A stretch of 64,000 nucleotides of DNA. Origin: Crossiella sp. SN42. Its GTDB lineage: Bacteria > Actinomycetota > Actinomycetes > Mycobacteriales > Pseudonocardiaceae. How positions within the stretch are numbered: the first letter of the stretch is position 1; the number at the start of each line of letters is the position of its first letter. Shown piece after piece: positions 1 to 8,242 of the stretch. The translations under genes and the position numbers were made by a program. The stretch spans positions 124,001 to 188,000 of the forward strand of contig NZ_JAMHIV010000020.1 of the NCBI RefSeq assembly GCF_023897065.1, read 5' to 3'. The notes below the pieces were generated by a model. It saw only the letters and a program-made list of their open reading frames with translations, had not been told where the DNA came from and ran no database searches.

Positions 1-2
1 TC

Positions 3-362
3 ACCCGGCCGCGGCTGGTGCCGGAGGCCATGGCGCACACCGAGTGGACGCTGGCCGCGCTGGCCGGGCTCAAGCTCAGTCTGACCGAGCGCCTGCGTGA
101 GGCGATCACCCTGCCCGCCTACGTCCGCGGCGTGGCCCTCGCGCACTCCGCCGAGCTGGCCGCGACCAAGGACACCGGGCTGACCAGCAGCGAGTGGTGG
201 GGGGAACGGGAGCAGGAGGTCATGGCGCACCTGAACTCCGGCCGCTATCCCCATCTGTCCACAATGGACGCAGCGGTGGTGGAGGACCTGGACGGGTTGT
301 TCGAGCACGGCCTGGCCCGGCACCTGGACGGGTTGGCGGCCCGGCTACGGTTGGGCGCATGA
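3..362 (+). CDS. TetR-family regulator, C-terminal part (5' end outside window)
   Basis: The frame is open from the left edge of the window and ends in TGA at 360-362, so only the last ~119 residues are seen. The sequence is all-helical (RPRLVPEAMAHTEWT..., EWWGEREQEVMAHL..., GLFEHGLARHLDGLAARL) and resembles the ligand-binding/dimerisation C-terminal domain of TetR/AcrR repressors. The N-terminal HTH would lie upstream. The stop overlaps the ATG of the following methyltransferase (ATGA), so the two are probably co-transcribed and the regulator may control it. The internal GTG at 18 is not a credible start because the helical domain continues upstream of it. The TetR assignment is an inference from the C-terminal pattern alone. 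Confidence 0.6.
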   Translation, partial: TRPRLVPEAMAHTEWTLAALAGLKLSLTERLREAITLPAYVRGVALAHSAELAATKDTGLTSSEWWGEREQEVMAHLNSGRYPHLSTMDAAVVEDLDGLFEHGLARHLDGLAARLRLGA

Positions 363-1165
363 GCGAGGAGCGGCTCGACCTGACCGGCGTCGCCGACGAC
401 GACGTCACCTGGACCCTGCTCGGCACGCTGTACCTGCGGGCCTGGGAAAGCGGCTCACCACAGCCGATACTGGGCGACCACCATGCCGCCGAGGCGATCC
501 GGCGGATCGACTACGACTTCGCCAAGCTGCACCGGCGGGTCCGCCCGGAGGCCAACCAGTACCTGGTCGCCCTGCGCGCCACCCAGTTCGACGACTGGGC
601 CGCCGACTTCCTGCGCCGCCACCCCGATGCCGTGGTGCTGCACCTGGGCTGCGGCCTGGACAGCCGCGCGCTCCGGCTGACCCCGCCGTCCACTGTGGAC
701 TGGTTCGACCTGGACCAGCCCAAGGTGATCGAGCTGCGCCGCAAGCTGTACCCGGAACGCGAGCACTACCACCTGATCGGTTCCTCAGTCACCGACCCGT
801 CCTGGCTGACCGGTGTCCCGGCCGACCGCCCGGCCCTGGTCATCGCCGAGGGCCTGCTGCCCTATCTGGGCGAGGCTGAGGTGCGGCAGCTGCTCCAGCG
901 CCTGGTGACGCACTTCGGCTCCGGTGAACTGCACTTCGACGCCGGGGCGCGCTGGCTGGCCAAGCTCTCCCCGCTGGGTGCCTGGGGCCTGCGCGAGGCC
1001 GGCGAGGTGGAGCGCTGGCACCCGCGACTGCGCTGCCGGGAAGAGGTCGCCTTCACCGCTCGGTACGCCAAGATCCCGTCCCCGGCCTACCGGCGGCTCT
1101 ATCAGGTCATGAACGCGATCCCGTTCTGCCGCAACATCTTCCGCGAGTACCGGTTCAGCTTCTGA
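359..1165 (+). CDS. SAM-dependent O-methyltransferase, leucine carboxyl methyltransferase (LCMT/PPM1) type
   Basis: A 268-residue protein starting at the ATG that overlaps the previous stop. Motif I reads VVLHLGCGLDSRALRL, the form typical of the PF04072 family (LGxGLDxRxxRL), followed by an acidic strand (VDWFDLDQPKVIELRRKL) that should bind the SAM ribose, and by VIAEGLLPYLGEAEV, the usual post-motif-II segment in which EG(L/V)xxYL is conserved. Family members methylate carboxylates or hydroxyls of polyketide-like molecules and other small metabolites; the substrate here cannot be told. Its 3' end overlaps the M14 peptidase gene tail to tail by 11 bp. Translational coupling to the upstream TetR gene suggests a self-contained regulator/effector pair. 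Confidence 0.85.
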   Translation: MSEERLDLTGVADDDVTWTLLGTLYLRAWESGSPQPILGDHHAAEAIRRIDYDFAKLHRRVRPEANQYLVALRATQFDDWAADFLRRHPDAVVLHLGCGLDSRALRLTPPSTVDWFDLDQPKVIELRRKLYPEREHYHLIGSSVTDPSWLTGVPADRPALVIAEGLLPYLGEAEVRQLLQRLVTHFGSGELHFDAGARWLAKLSPLGAWGLREAGEVERWHPRLRCREEVAFTARYAKIPSPAYRRLYQVMNAIPFCRNIFREYRFSF

Positions 1166-2483
1166 GCACCGCCGCCGCGGCCAGCACCGCGCCCAGCTGT
1201 GCCGCGACCTGCTGCCGCAACGGGATCGGTGTGCCCGGCAGCTCCTCGCCCGCCCGCAGCCATTCGGTGAACAGCTCCTCCGCCTGCGCCCGTGCCGCGC
1301 GCAGCGGCGGGCGCACGTTGCCCGTGGCGCGCTCGGCGTCCAGCAGCCGGAGCAGGGTGCCTGCCATGCGCGGCACCATGGTGTGCGGCAGCGACTGGAA
1401 GGAACAGACTTCGGCCACGGTCGCCGGGCGCGCCCCGTCCGGGCCTGCCGCGATCCGCTGCCAGCCCGCGTGCATCCGGTGGGCAGCGCTCAGCATGCCG
1501 CGCAGGCCCCGGTGGTGCGGGGTGTCCAGGCGCAACGCGGGTTCGGCCACCGTCAGCGCCGACTCGACCGCCTCGGTTCCGGCCGAGAGAGCAGCCAAGC
1601 AGGCGGTCAGGGTTTCCGCGAGGTGCTGCCCGGCCGGGCTGGTGTCGGCGGCACGCGGATCGGCCCATATCGGCACCTCGGTGATCACGGTGACCGTGCC
1701 GTGCCGGGCCGCGTACTCCGCGCTGCTCGCGCCGAACGCGCCCTCGCCGGCGGGCGCGCCCTCGGTCAGCTCGGCCACCGGCGGCAGGCGCAACACGCCG
1801 GGGGCCAGCTCGTTGACGGCCGGGATCTCCCACACCGTGTGCTGTCCCGGCAGGCCGGTCCACTCCGCCACCGCGGCCAGCGCGGCCACCACCTCGGGGC
1901 TCGCGCCGGTGGTGTAGTGGAACAGCCCGCCGTACTCGGCGTTGTGCAGCGAGGCTTGCACCACCGGGCGCAGCTCGTCGATCAGCCGGGACAGCGCGAC
2001 CGTCTCCGGCAGCATCCGGTCGAAGTACCAGTGCTCGGCCAGGTGCGGGAAGGTCCACTCCGGCTGCTCGGCCAGGTCCGGCCGGTAGAAGCCGCGCCCG
2101 TAGGCCGCCCGGTCGCCGGGGCTGGCGAACCAGCTCTCGTTCAGCCGGGCCCCGTCCGGGTCGATGCACGGCACCAGGTGCCAGCGCAGCCCGGCCCGCA
2201 GCTCCGGCCGCGCGCACAGCAACCGGCCCAGCTCCCGCACGGTCAGCCCGCCCACCGGCTCGTTCGGATGCGGCCCGCCCAGCACCAGCGCGTTCGCCGT
2301 CCCATCCCCGATCGAGGCCACCCGGATCGGCTCGCCCTGCCGCGAGGTGCCCACCCGCCGCACCGTCACCAGCTCCGGATACCGCCCGGCCAGCTCGTCC
2401 AGCTCCGCCTGCTGCTCGTCCACGGTCGGATACCGGTCCACCTCCGGCAGCCCGGCCAGCACCGCCCGAATCCCCTCGAACAT
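1155..2483 (-). CDS. M14-family zinc carboxypeptidase
   Basis: A 442-residue protein starting at ATG 2483 behind GGGGTGGTC. The zinc site is HPNEP (His72, Glu75, the HxxE of M14) with a third metal ligand expected in ASLHNAEYGG further on. CIDPDGARLNESW and VITEVPIW fit the substrate-binding and catalytic-Glu segments of carboxypeptidase A-like folds. No signal peptide is visible, so it is probably cytoplasmic and may trim peptides or amide conjugates. A further in-frame ATG at 2504 lies inside the operator region and is unlikely to be used. The gene is divergent from a TetR repressor across 53 bp that hold two related palindromes, so that repressor very likely controls it. No D,D- versus L,D-specificity can be read from sequence. 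Confidence 0.85.
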   Translation of the reverse strand: MFEGIRAVLAGLPEVDRYPTVDEQQAELDELAGRYPELVTVRRVGTSRQGEPIRVASIGDGTANALVLGGPHPNEPVGGLTVRELGRLLCARPELRAGLRWHLVPCIDPDGARLNESWFASPGDRAAYGRGFYRPDLAEQPEWTFPHLAEHWYFDRMLPETVALSRLIDELRPVVQASLHNAEYGGLFHYTTGASPEVVAALAAVAEWTGLPGQHTVWEIPAVNELAPGVLRLPPVAELTEGAPAGEGAFGASSAEYAARHGTVTVITEVPIWADPRAADTSPAGQHLAETLTACLAALSAGTEAVESALTVAEPALRLDTPHHRGLRGMLSAAHRMHAGWQRIAAGPDGARPATVAEVCSFQSLPHTMVPRMAGTLLRLLDAERATGNVRPPLRAARAQAEELFTEWLRAGEELPGTPIPLRQQVAAQLGAVLAAAAVLRS

Positions 2484-2497
2484 GACCACCCCATCTG

Positions 2498-2526
2498 ATA
2501 GCAACGCTATTCAATAGTGACGCTAT
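2498..2526. promoter_or_regulatory. Twin palindromic operator between M14 peptidase and TetR genes
   Basis: Two 13-bp palindromes lie 16 bp apart: ATAGCAACGCTAT (2498-2510, perfect 5-bp arms) and ATAGTGACGCTAT (2514-2526, one mismatch). They sit in the 53-bp divergent intergenic region, immediately upstream of both start codons, where a TetR dimer pair would block both promoters. Binding by the adjacent TetR protein is inferred. Confidence 0.7.
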
Positions 2527-2536
2527 CCTATGGACC

Positions 2537-3139
2537 ATGTCCGGCAGAAGAGCGGAGTCCAAGCTCCGCAACAGCCACGCCCTGGTCACCGCTGCCCGCC
2601 ACCTGTTCCTGGCCGACGGCTACCACCGGGTCGGCATCCAGGCCATCGCCACCGAGGCCGGGCTGACCATCGGCGCCATCTACTCGCTGTTCGGCTCCAA
2701 ACAGGGCCTGCTGCACGCCGTGCTGGCCGACCTGGCCGGCGGCGTCGAGCGGGAGGCGCGGGCACTGGCCGCCGAACCGGAACTGGACGCCCCCGCGGTG
2801 GTGGCCAGGTACGTGCGCGCCTACCACGACTTCGTCTCCACGGTGCAGGGCTGGCGGGCGCTGCGCCTGGAGGTGGAGGCGCTGACCCTGGTGCTGGGCA
2901 GCGACGAGCCGGAGCGGGCACTGGTGGAGTTCGGCGCGGGCAGCCGGGTGGCGCTGACCGAGCTGCTGCGCGGCCGGGAGCTGGCGGGGCGGCGGCTGGG
3001 CGCGGTGCGCGCGGAGCGGGCGTCGGTGGCGGTGACGGCGCTGGTGCGCGGGCTGGCGGTGCAGAGCGCGGTGGAGCCGGGGGCGGCTACGGCGCAGCGG
3101 TGGGTGGAACTGGCGCTGGCGGTGCTGGCGGCGAGCTGA
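2537..3139 (+). CDS. TetR/AcrR-family transcriptional repressor
   Basis: A 200-residue protein starting at ATG 2537. The N-terminal HTH is clear: AARHLFLADGYHRVGIQAIATEAGLTIGAIYSLFGSKQGLLHAVL (read in pieces, residues ~18-62), with the GxxYxxFxSKxxLL recognition-helix pattern of TetR proteins. The C-terminal half is helical and alanine/leucine-rich, consistent with ligand binding and dimerisation. It is divergent from the M14 carboxypeptidase and separated from it by tandem palindromes, which argues for autoregulation plus control of the peptidase. Immediately downstream (54 bp) begins the ISL3 terminal repeat, so anything this gene was once co-transcribed with has been disconnected by insertion. 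Confidence 0.92.
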   Translation: MSGRRAESKLRNSHALVTAARHLFLADGYHRVGIQAIATEAGLTIGAIYSLFGSKQGLLHAVLADLAGGVEREARALAAEPELDAPAVVARYVRAYHDFVSTVQGWRALRLEVEALTLVLGSDEPERALVEFGAGSRVALTELLRGRELAGRRLGAVRAERASVAVTALVRGLAVQSAVEPGAATAQRWVELALAVLAAS

Positions 3140-3185
3140 GGGGACGGGGGTTGGCGGCGGTGAGGCGGCGGTTGGCTTTGGCTGC

Positions 3186-3193
3186 GTGAAGTG
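3186..3193 (+). repeat. Left 8-bp direct repeat (putative target-site duplication)
   Basis: GTGAAGTG directly abuts the left 22-bp ISL3 end. The same octamer abuts the far right end at 9622-9629, and a 7/8 match (GTGAGGTG) abuts the right end of the left IS copy at 4510-4517. Confidence 0.6.
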
Positions 3194-4509
3194 GGATCTG
3201 GCCCACTTTTGGTGATGGATCTGGCCTCGGCGTGGGCGAAGGTCGGCCTCTGTGATCATGTTGAGCGTGTGTTGATCAAGGGTTAGCGGTGCTGTTGCCG
3301 CATCTGACTGGAGTGCTGGTCGATCGGGTCGAGGTCGTCGGCGGGGCGGTGTGGATGTGGGCGTCGCCGCGAGCGGAGGCAGTGCCCTGCCCGAGGTGCG
3401 GTGATCCGGCGACTCGCGTGCACAGCCGATACGAGCGCCGCTTGGCCGACTCGCCAGTCGCTGGCCGGAAGTTGGTGCTCCGGCTGCGGGTGCGCCGGTG
3501 GTTCTGCGACGGCACTGCCTGTCTGGTCAAGACGTTTGCCGAACAGGTCGACGGGTTGACGGTGCGAGACGGGCGGCGGAGGCCACTGCTGCGGGCGATG
3601 CTGGAGCGCATCGCGGTGGCGCTGGCCGGACGGGCCGGGCCACGGCTTGCCACCTCCTTGTCCGCTCCGGCGAGCAGGTCGACTCTGCTTCGGCTGGTCA
3701 TGTCGTTACCGGATCCATCCGCCGTGACACCGAAGGTGTTGGGAGTAGACGAACTGCTCGCTCAAGGCCACAGCATCCGCGGCATCGCCCGAGGCCTGGG
3801 CTGGGGACAGAAAACCGTTCAGCGCTACGCCCGCGCCGCCACCTGGCAGGACATAGTGGACGGCAAGTGGAAAGGCCCACGCTCCAACAAGCTCGACCCC
3901 TTCAAGCCGTATCTGCAGCAGCGATGGGAATCGGGCTGCACCAACGCCTTACAGCTCCACCGGGAGATCGTCGTGCTCGGATACCCCGGCGCCTACGGAC
4001 AGGTTCGCGCCTACCTCGAACAACGGCGCCTCAACCCTGAAGCCATCGCTCCGGCGCCACCGACCGTCCGCCGGGTCACCGGTTGGCTGACCCGGCATCC
4101 TGACACGCTCGCCGAAGACGACCAACCTCGCCTGAAGGCCGTCCTGGAGCAGTGCCCGGAACTGCGGGCCGCTGCAGGTCACGTCCGCGCCTTCGGCGAG
4201 ATGATGACCAAGCTGCAGGGCGAACTCTTGCCAGAGTGGATCGCCGCCGTCCGAGCCGACGATTTGCCGGGCCTGACGTCGTTCGCTAACGGCTTGCAGT
4301 CCGATCTCGACGCCGTCACCGCCGGCCTGACCACGACCTGGAACTCAGGCCCAGTCGAAGGCCGCGTCAACCACATCAAGATGATCAAACGACAGATGTT
4401 CGGCCGGGCCGGTCTTGCGCTGCTGCGCAAACGAGTTCTCCTCACCGCGGTCCGCCACTGACCCTGGTCGCCTCCCAGCACGCGCATTCACCAAAAGTGG
4501 GCCAGATCC
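3194..4509 (+). mobile_element. ISL3-family insertion sequence, 1316 bp, internally deleted
   Basis: Perfect 22-bp inverted repeats bound the element: GGATCTGGCCCACTTTTGGT... at 3194-3215 and its reverse complement at 4488-4509. A partial subterminal copy (GGATCTGGCC) follows the left end at 3217. The flanking octamers are GTGAAGTG and GTGAGGTG (one mismatch). The single gene inside is an ISL3 transposase lacking part of its catalytic domain, so this copy is probably non-autonomous. Its first ~256 bp recur, inverted and nearly identical, at 9366-9621. Confidence 0.85.
3289..4461 (+). CDS. ISL3-family transposase with in-frame deletion of the catalytic core
   Basis: A 390-residue frame starting at GTG 3289. 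Residues 31-80 hold the ISL3 zinc-binding segment (CPRCGD...RVHSRYERR...FCDGTAC) and residues ~91-140 the first helical HTH region. At residues 150-156 the text runs VLGVDE directly into LLAQGHSIRGIARGLGW. In intact ISL3 transposases VLGVDxFA is followed by roughly a hundred or more residues of DDE core, including the CRDRAGAY aspartate, before the ELLAQGxSIRxIAR HTH. That block is missing without a frameshift. The terminal NSGPVEGRVNHIKMIKRQMFGRA segment with its catalytic Glu remains. The protein should bind ends but not catalyse transposition. Family membership is certain; inactivity is inferred. Confidence 0.88.
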   Translation: MLLPHLTGVLVDRVEVVGGAVWMWASPRAEAVPCPRCGDPATRVHSRYERRLADSPVAGRKLVLRLRVRRWFCDGTACLVKTFAEQVDGLTVRDGRRRPLLRAMLERIAVALAGRAGPRLATSLSAPASRSTLLRLVMSLPDPSAVTPKVLGVDELLAQGHSIRGIARGLGWGQKTVQRYARAATWQDIVDGKWKGPRSNKLDPFKPYLQQRWESGCTNALQLHREIVVLGYPGAYGQVRAYLEQRRLNPEAIAPAPPTVRRVTGWLTRHPDTLAEDDQPRLKAVLEQCPELRAAAGHVRAFGEMMTKLQGELLPEWIAAVRADDLPGLTSFANGLQSDLDAVTAGLTTTWNSGPVEGRVNHIKMIKRQMFGRAGLALLRKRVLLTAVRH

Positions 4510-5087
4510 GTGAGGTGACCGCACTTGCCGGTCAAAAGCATGATCAATCTCGGTGGGAAGTAACCGCACTCGGCGTGTTGGTCGGGTGGTCCGTGGCTCG
4601 ATGGTTGTCCGTTGCCGGTGAAGGTTGTCCTGGTGGCATCGAAGTCTGTCCGGATGCGAGTTTCTGCCACTCAGGTCCCCGGTGGCCCGCCGAAAGATCA
4701 GGGGCGGGAGCTGCTGTCGACGTGCTGGAACGTTGTTGTGTCCGAGGACGTCGCCCTGCTGGAGGACCTCGGGTGCGGCTTAGCCCCGGTCGGTTCTGCT
4801 GAGGGTTCCGGTGACGCTGATGCCGGGGGTTGTTCTGGTACCCAGTATCCGGCGAACAACGCCACGTCACACCGCTCGCCCGCCAGGAACCAGGCTCACC
4901 CCCCATGCCTACCCACCGCTCGACGTCCACATAGGACACATCAACGCCGTGGAGCCGGACCGAGCCGCGGCTGGGGAACCATCATCGCCGAACGTGTGCT
5001 CGGCCTGCCATGGGAACCGCGCCCGTAACGGCGGAAGGCCACCGCGGTCCCATTCCAGGCAACCACGGCGGCCTCCAACCGCCGTTC
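4510..5087. other. Gene-free stretch between ISL3 copy and ABC permease
   Basis: The 578 bp contain no convincing complete gene. Right next to the IS end is TGACCGCACTTGCCGGTCA (4516-4534), an imperfect hairpin. The only recognisable coding trace is a short acyl-CoA-dehydrogenase-like 3' end at 4966-5028 (listed separately). Other open frames here have neither family motifs nor ribosome binding sites. Confidence 0.6.
4966..5028 (+). pseudogene. Remnant of an acyl-CoA dehydrogenase 3' end
   Basis: The frame ending in TAA at 5026-5028 reads IIAERVLGLPWEPRP, which matches the near-invariant C-terminus of acyl-CoA dehydrogenases (NIIAERVLGLPREPR). Nothing of the enzyme body is recognisable upstream, so this would be a broken tail left by the rearrangements around the IS copy. 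The match is short, and chance resemblance cannot be excluded. Confidence 0.35.
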
Positions 5088-6692
5088 TCAGCCGAAGTCA
5101 CGGCGACGGAGCCCGGCCACCCCCGCGCTCACCAGACCGGCCGCGATCACGGCGAACCAGAGCAGCGGAGCGAGCGCGAAGTCGGCGCTCGGCAGCGCTG
5201 GGGTCTGGGCGAACGGGGAGATCCGCATGACGCTCTCGCCCACGCCGCCGTAGGCCACGGCGAACTCGAGGAGGAAGCACAGCCCGAGCGCGGCGTAGGC
5301 GGCGGACGCGGCGAAGCGGGGCGCCAATCCGTACAGCGCCGCGGCGATGGCCGCCAGCACCAGGACCGAGGGCGCCCTGACCACGGCAGCGCCGAGCAGT
5401 GGCAGCAGCTCGCCTGCCAGGTCACCGGTCGCGAGGCCGTAGACAAGGCCCATCCCGAACCCGAGGCCGACCATGACGGCGACCGTGCCCGCCGCGGTCA
5501 CGAGCAGGTGCCCGCCGAGCCAGCGCAACCTGCTGACCGGTCCGCTGAGGACGGTGGTGGCGCCGGTGGACAACTCCTCGGCCCGCGCCCGCAGGGTCGC
5601 CTGGATCGCGTAGATCGTCACCACCTGGCTCAGCAGGTAGAGCATCAGCCCGAAGAAGCTGTCCACCGGGCGCCCGCCGCCACCCATCTGCTCCATCAGG
5701 TCACGCAGTGCCTGGCTCTCGCCGACCTGGTCGGCGATGGTGTCGGCGGTGGTGCCCAGCGCGGCGCCGAACGCGGTCATGGCGATCGTCCAGGCGGTCA
5801 GCGTGCCGCGGTGCAGCCGCCAGGCCAGGGCCAGCGCGGACCGCAGCCGGGGCGCGGCGGTGGCCGGGCCGAGCCGGGCCGGGAAGATCCCGGCGCCGAG
5901 GTCACGGCGCGCGGACACCGCGTACGCCGCGGCCACGAGCAGCGCGACCAGCCCGGCGACGAGCAGCAGCGGCCACCAATGGTCGCCCGCGAAGGGGCGC
6001 ATCGCCTGGGTCCAGCCGAACGGGGACAGCCACCGCAGCCACGAGGACTCGCTCGCGTCGGCGATCGCCCTGATCGCGTAGCAGAACCCCACACCCGCGG
6101 CGGCGAGCCCGATGGCGACACGCGAACTCGCGGTCAGCTGCGCGGCGAGCGCGGCGAGCGCGGCGGCGACGCAGCCGGCTCCCGCGAAGGACAGGGCCAG
6201 CACCAGCGAACCGCCCACGGGAAGACCCTGCGCGGCGAAACCGAGTGTCATCACCACGGCCGCACCGAGATTGGCGGCGAACGCCGCCAGCAGCGCCGCG
6301 GTCAGGCCCGCGTGCCTGCCCACCACGGTCGAGCCGAGCAGTTCGCTGCGGCCGGACTCCTCCTCCGCCCTGGTGTGCCGGACGATCAGCAGCAGGCTCG
6401 CCAGCGACAGCAGCAGCGCGACCTGCCCGCGGATCCGCCAGGCACCGATCCCCGCCTCGGAGGCGTCGAAGATCGGACCGATCATCATCAGCTGCGCCGG
6501 GTTGCCGTTGGTGGTGCCGAAGAACGCGAGGCGATCCGCCTCGGTCGGGTAGACCCCTTGCACCGACGCCAGCACCCCGATCGCGAACAGGGCGGAAAGG
6601 CCGAACCATGCCGGGATCCGCACCCGGTCCCTGCGCACGATCAATCGGACGAGCCCAGCGGTGCCGGTCAGCGCGGTCAGTGGGGCGGTCAT
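5088..6692 (-). CDS. ABC-2-type exporter permease (large, two-lobed)
   Basis: A 534-residue hydrophobic protein starting at ATG 6692, which overlaps the ATPase stop (ATGA). Two homologous-looking halves each open with a charged segment ([51 protein letters not shown]) followed by about six membrane helices, giving about twelve in total. [14 protein letters not shown] and [29 protein letters not shown] are the cytoplasmic loop motifs found in large actinobacterial ABC-2 permeases associated with antibiotic export (tetronasin-resistance type). It should form an exporter with the ATPase upstream. Substrate is unknown; drug efflux is inferred from family and from its location on a probable transposon. 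Confidence 0.85.
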   Translation of the reverse strand: MTAPLTALTGTAGLVRLIVRRDRVRIPAWFGLSALFAIGVLASVQGVYPTEADRLAFFGTTNGNPAQLMMIGPIFDASEAGIGAWRIRGQVALLLSLASLLLIVRHTRAEEESGRSELLGSTVVGRHAGLTAALLAAFAANLGAAVVMTLGFAAQGLPVGGSLVLALSFAGAGCVAAALAALAAQLTASSRVAIGLAAAGVGFCYAIRAIADASESSWLRWLSPFGWTQAMRPFAGDHWWPLLLVAGLVALLVAAAYAVSARRDLGAGIFPARLGPATAAPRLRSALALAWRLHRGTLTAWTIAMTAFGAALGTTADTIADQVGESQALRDLMEQMGGGGRPVDSFFGLMLYLLSQVVTIYAIQATLRARAEELSTGATTVLSGPVSRLRWLGGHLLVTAAGTVAVMVGLGFGMGLVYGLATGDLAGELLPLLGAAVVRAPSVLVLAAIAAALYGLAPRFAASAAYAALGLCFLLEFAVAYGGVGESVMRISPFAQTPALPSADFALAPLLWFAVIAAGLVSAGVAGLRRRDFG

Positions 6693-7612
6693 CGGGCCGC
6701 CACCCCCTGCGCGGCGTGCTCGCCGGACAGCTCGTCTCCGTAGTGCCGTAGGAACATCTCCTCCAGCGTGGGTGGCTGGCTGACCAGGCTGTGGATACCA
6801 GCCTCGGCGAGCTTCCGCATCAGCTCCGCCAGCGCGTCGCCGTCGACCTGGCAGTGCACGCGTGGGCCCTCCACCGCCAGCGCGTGCACCCCGGGCAGGT
6901 TCTCGAGCCGGGGCACCACCCCTGCCAACTCCGCGGTGACCGTGGTGCGAGTGAGCTGGCGCAGCTCGGTAAGCGTGCCGGACTCCACGGTGCGCCCGTG
7001 CCGGATGATGCTGACCCGGTCGCACAACGCCTCGACCTCGGACAGGATGTGGCTGGACAGCAGCACCGTCCGCCCGCGGTGGCGTTCCTCGGCGACGCAC
7101 TCCTGGAACACCGCCTCCATCAGCGGATCCAGCCCCGAAGTGGGCTCGTCGAAGACCAGGAGCTCCACATCGGACGCCAGCGCGGCGACGAGGGCCACCT
7201 TCTGCCGGTTGCCCTTCGAGTAGGTGCTGCCCTTCTTGCGCGGATCCAGCTCGAACCGGTCCAGCAGCTCGGCCTTGCGCCGCTCGTCGGCCCCGCCGCG
7301 CATCCTGCCGAGCAGGTCGATCACCTCCCCACCGGTCAGGTTCGGCCACAGCGTCACGTCGCCCGGCACGTAGGCCAGCCGACGGTGTAGCTCCGTCGCG
7401 TCGGCCCACGGGTCGCCGCCGAGCAGCCGCGCCTGACCGTGATCCGCCCGCAGTTGGCCCAGCAGGACACGGATGGTCGTGGACTTCCCCGCGCCGTTCG
7501 GGCCGAGGAAGCCGTGCACCTCGCCGGCCAGGACGGTCAGGTCGAGACCGTCGAGCGCCCTGGTCCGGCCGAACGCCTTGACCAGCCCGGACACCGAAAT
7601 CGCATTCGTCAT
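6689..7612 (-). CDS. ABC transporter ATP-binding protein (drug-exporter type)
   Basis: A 307-residue ATPase from ATG 7612. The Walker A is GPNGAGKST, the signature [11 protein letters not shown] (a common exporter variant of LSGGQ), the Walker [13 protein letters not shown], and the H-loop SSHIL. The C-terminal ~90 residues ([19 protein letters not shown]... [12 protein letters not shown]) form the accessory domain seen in DrrA-like polyketide-drug exporters. It heads a two-gene operon with the permease (4-bp overlap) and is divergent from a GbsR-like regulator across a 93-bp gap that holds a 21-bp inverted repeat near the ATG. This geometry suggests repression by that regulator and ligand-induced efflux. 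Confidence 0.92.
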   Translation of the reverse strand: MTNAISVSGLVKAFGRTRALDGLDLTVLAGEVHGFLGPNGAGKSTTIRVLLGQLRADHGQARLLGGDPWADATELHRRLAYVPGDVTLWPNLTGGEVIDLLGRMRGGADERRKAELLDRFELDPRKKGSTYSKGNRQKVALVAALASDVELLVFDEPTSGLDPLMEAVFQECVAEERHRGRTVLLSSHILSEVEALCDRVSIIRHGRTVESGTLTELRQLTRTTVTAELAGVVPRLENLPGVHALAVEGPRVHCQVDGDALAELMRKLAEAGIHSLVSQPPTLEEMFLRHYGDELSGEHAAQGVAAR

Positions 7613-7629
7613 GCGCCCAGACTACATAG

Positions 7630-7650
7630 AGTTCATGAATTTCGTGAACT
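7630..7650. promoter_or_regulatory. 21-bp inverted-repeat operator between exporter and regulator
   Basis: AGTTCATGAATTTCGTGAACT is a near-perfect dyad: apart from the central base only one pair of symmetric positions mismatches. It lies 17 bp upstream of the ATPase ATG on one side and 55 bp upstream of the regulator ATG on the other, the expected place for a MarR/GbsR-type dimer to control both promoters. Confidence 0.65.
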
Positions 7651-7705
7651 ACGAGAACCATGTAAACTTGATCAGGTTGTCGTGGCAGGACGGAAGTGGG
7701 GTGGC

Positions 7706-8203
7706 ATGTCCGACCGAGACGCCGGCCGGGACGCGGTCGCACGAGAGTTCCTCGAGAGGCTCGCAGTGGTCTTGTCGGACTCGGGCTATCCGCGCATGGC
7801 CGCCCGCGTGTTCTCCGCACTCCTGCTGTCCCCCGACGGCAAGCGCACTGCGGCCGATCTGGCCGAAACACTCCAGGTCAGCCCGTCCGCCGTCTCCGGT
7901 GCCATCAAGTACCTCCTGCACATCGGAATCGCGAACCGGGAGCGCGAGCCAGGAGAGCGCGTCGACCACTACCGGGTCCGCCAGAACGCCTGGTTCGCGG
8001 CGTCGACCGCGAGCGACGCGATCTATCGGCGGTTCGAGGAGGTCTCGGCGGAAGGCGTGGCGATCTTCGGCGCGGAAGCCCCGCAGGGCTCCCGCCTCGC
8101 CGAGACACAGCGCTTCTTCGCCTTCCTGCGCGACGAGATCCCCCGGCTGATGCGCGACTGGGCCGAACTGGAAGAGCGGCGAGCCGCCGCCGGCGACCGT
8201 TAG
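7706..8203 (+). CDS. GbsR/MarR-family transcriptional regulator (first of a tandem pair)
   Basis: A 165-residue protein. ATG 7706 is chosen because GGAAGTGGGG precedes it and because the second copy aligns from the same residue. A winged HTH spans residues ~30-90: GYPRMAARVFSALLLS, KRTAADLAETLQVSPSAVSGAIKYL and NREREPGERVDHYRVR (wing). This is the architecture of actinobacterial GbsR-like regulators placed beside ABC exporters. The C-terminal helices (RLAETQRFFAFLRDEIPRLMRDW) probably dimerise. It is divergent from the exporter operon across a 21-bp dyad. A paralogue follows 39 bp downstream. Confidence 0.85.
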   Translation: MSDRDAGRDAVAREFLERLAVVLSDSGYPRMAARVFSALLLSPDGKRTAADLAETLQVSPSAVSGAIKYLLHIGIANREREPGERVDHYRVRQNAWFAASTASDAIYRRFEEVSAEGVAIFGAEAPQGSRLAETQRFFAFLRDEIPRLMRDWAELEERRAAAGDR

Positions 8204-8242
8204 GCTCGGCCCGACATGGAAGCAGACGAGGAGAACAGCCGC

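Noticed and set aside
5010-6743. Long plus-strand open frame (577 codons) across the ABC permease/ATPase region
   Set aside because: It is antisense to the ABC genes, consists of Arg/Gly/Gln/Glu/His-rich low-complexity text with no family motif, and is the usual product of high third-position GC on the opposite strand.
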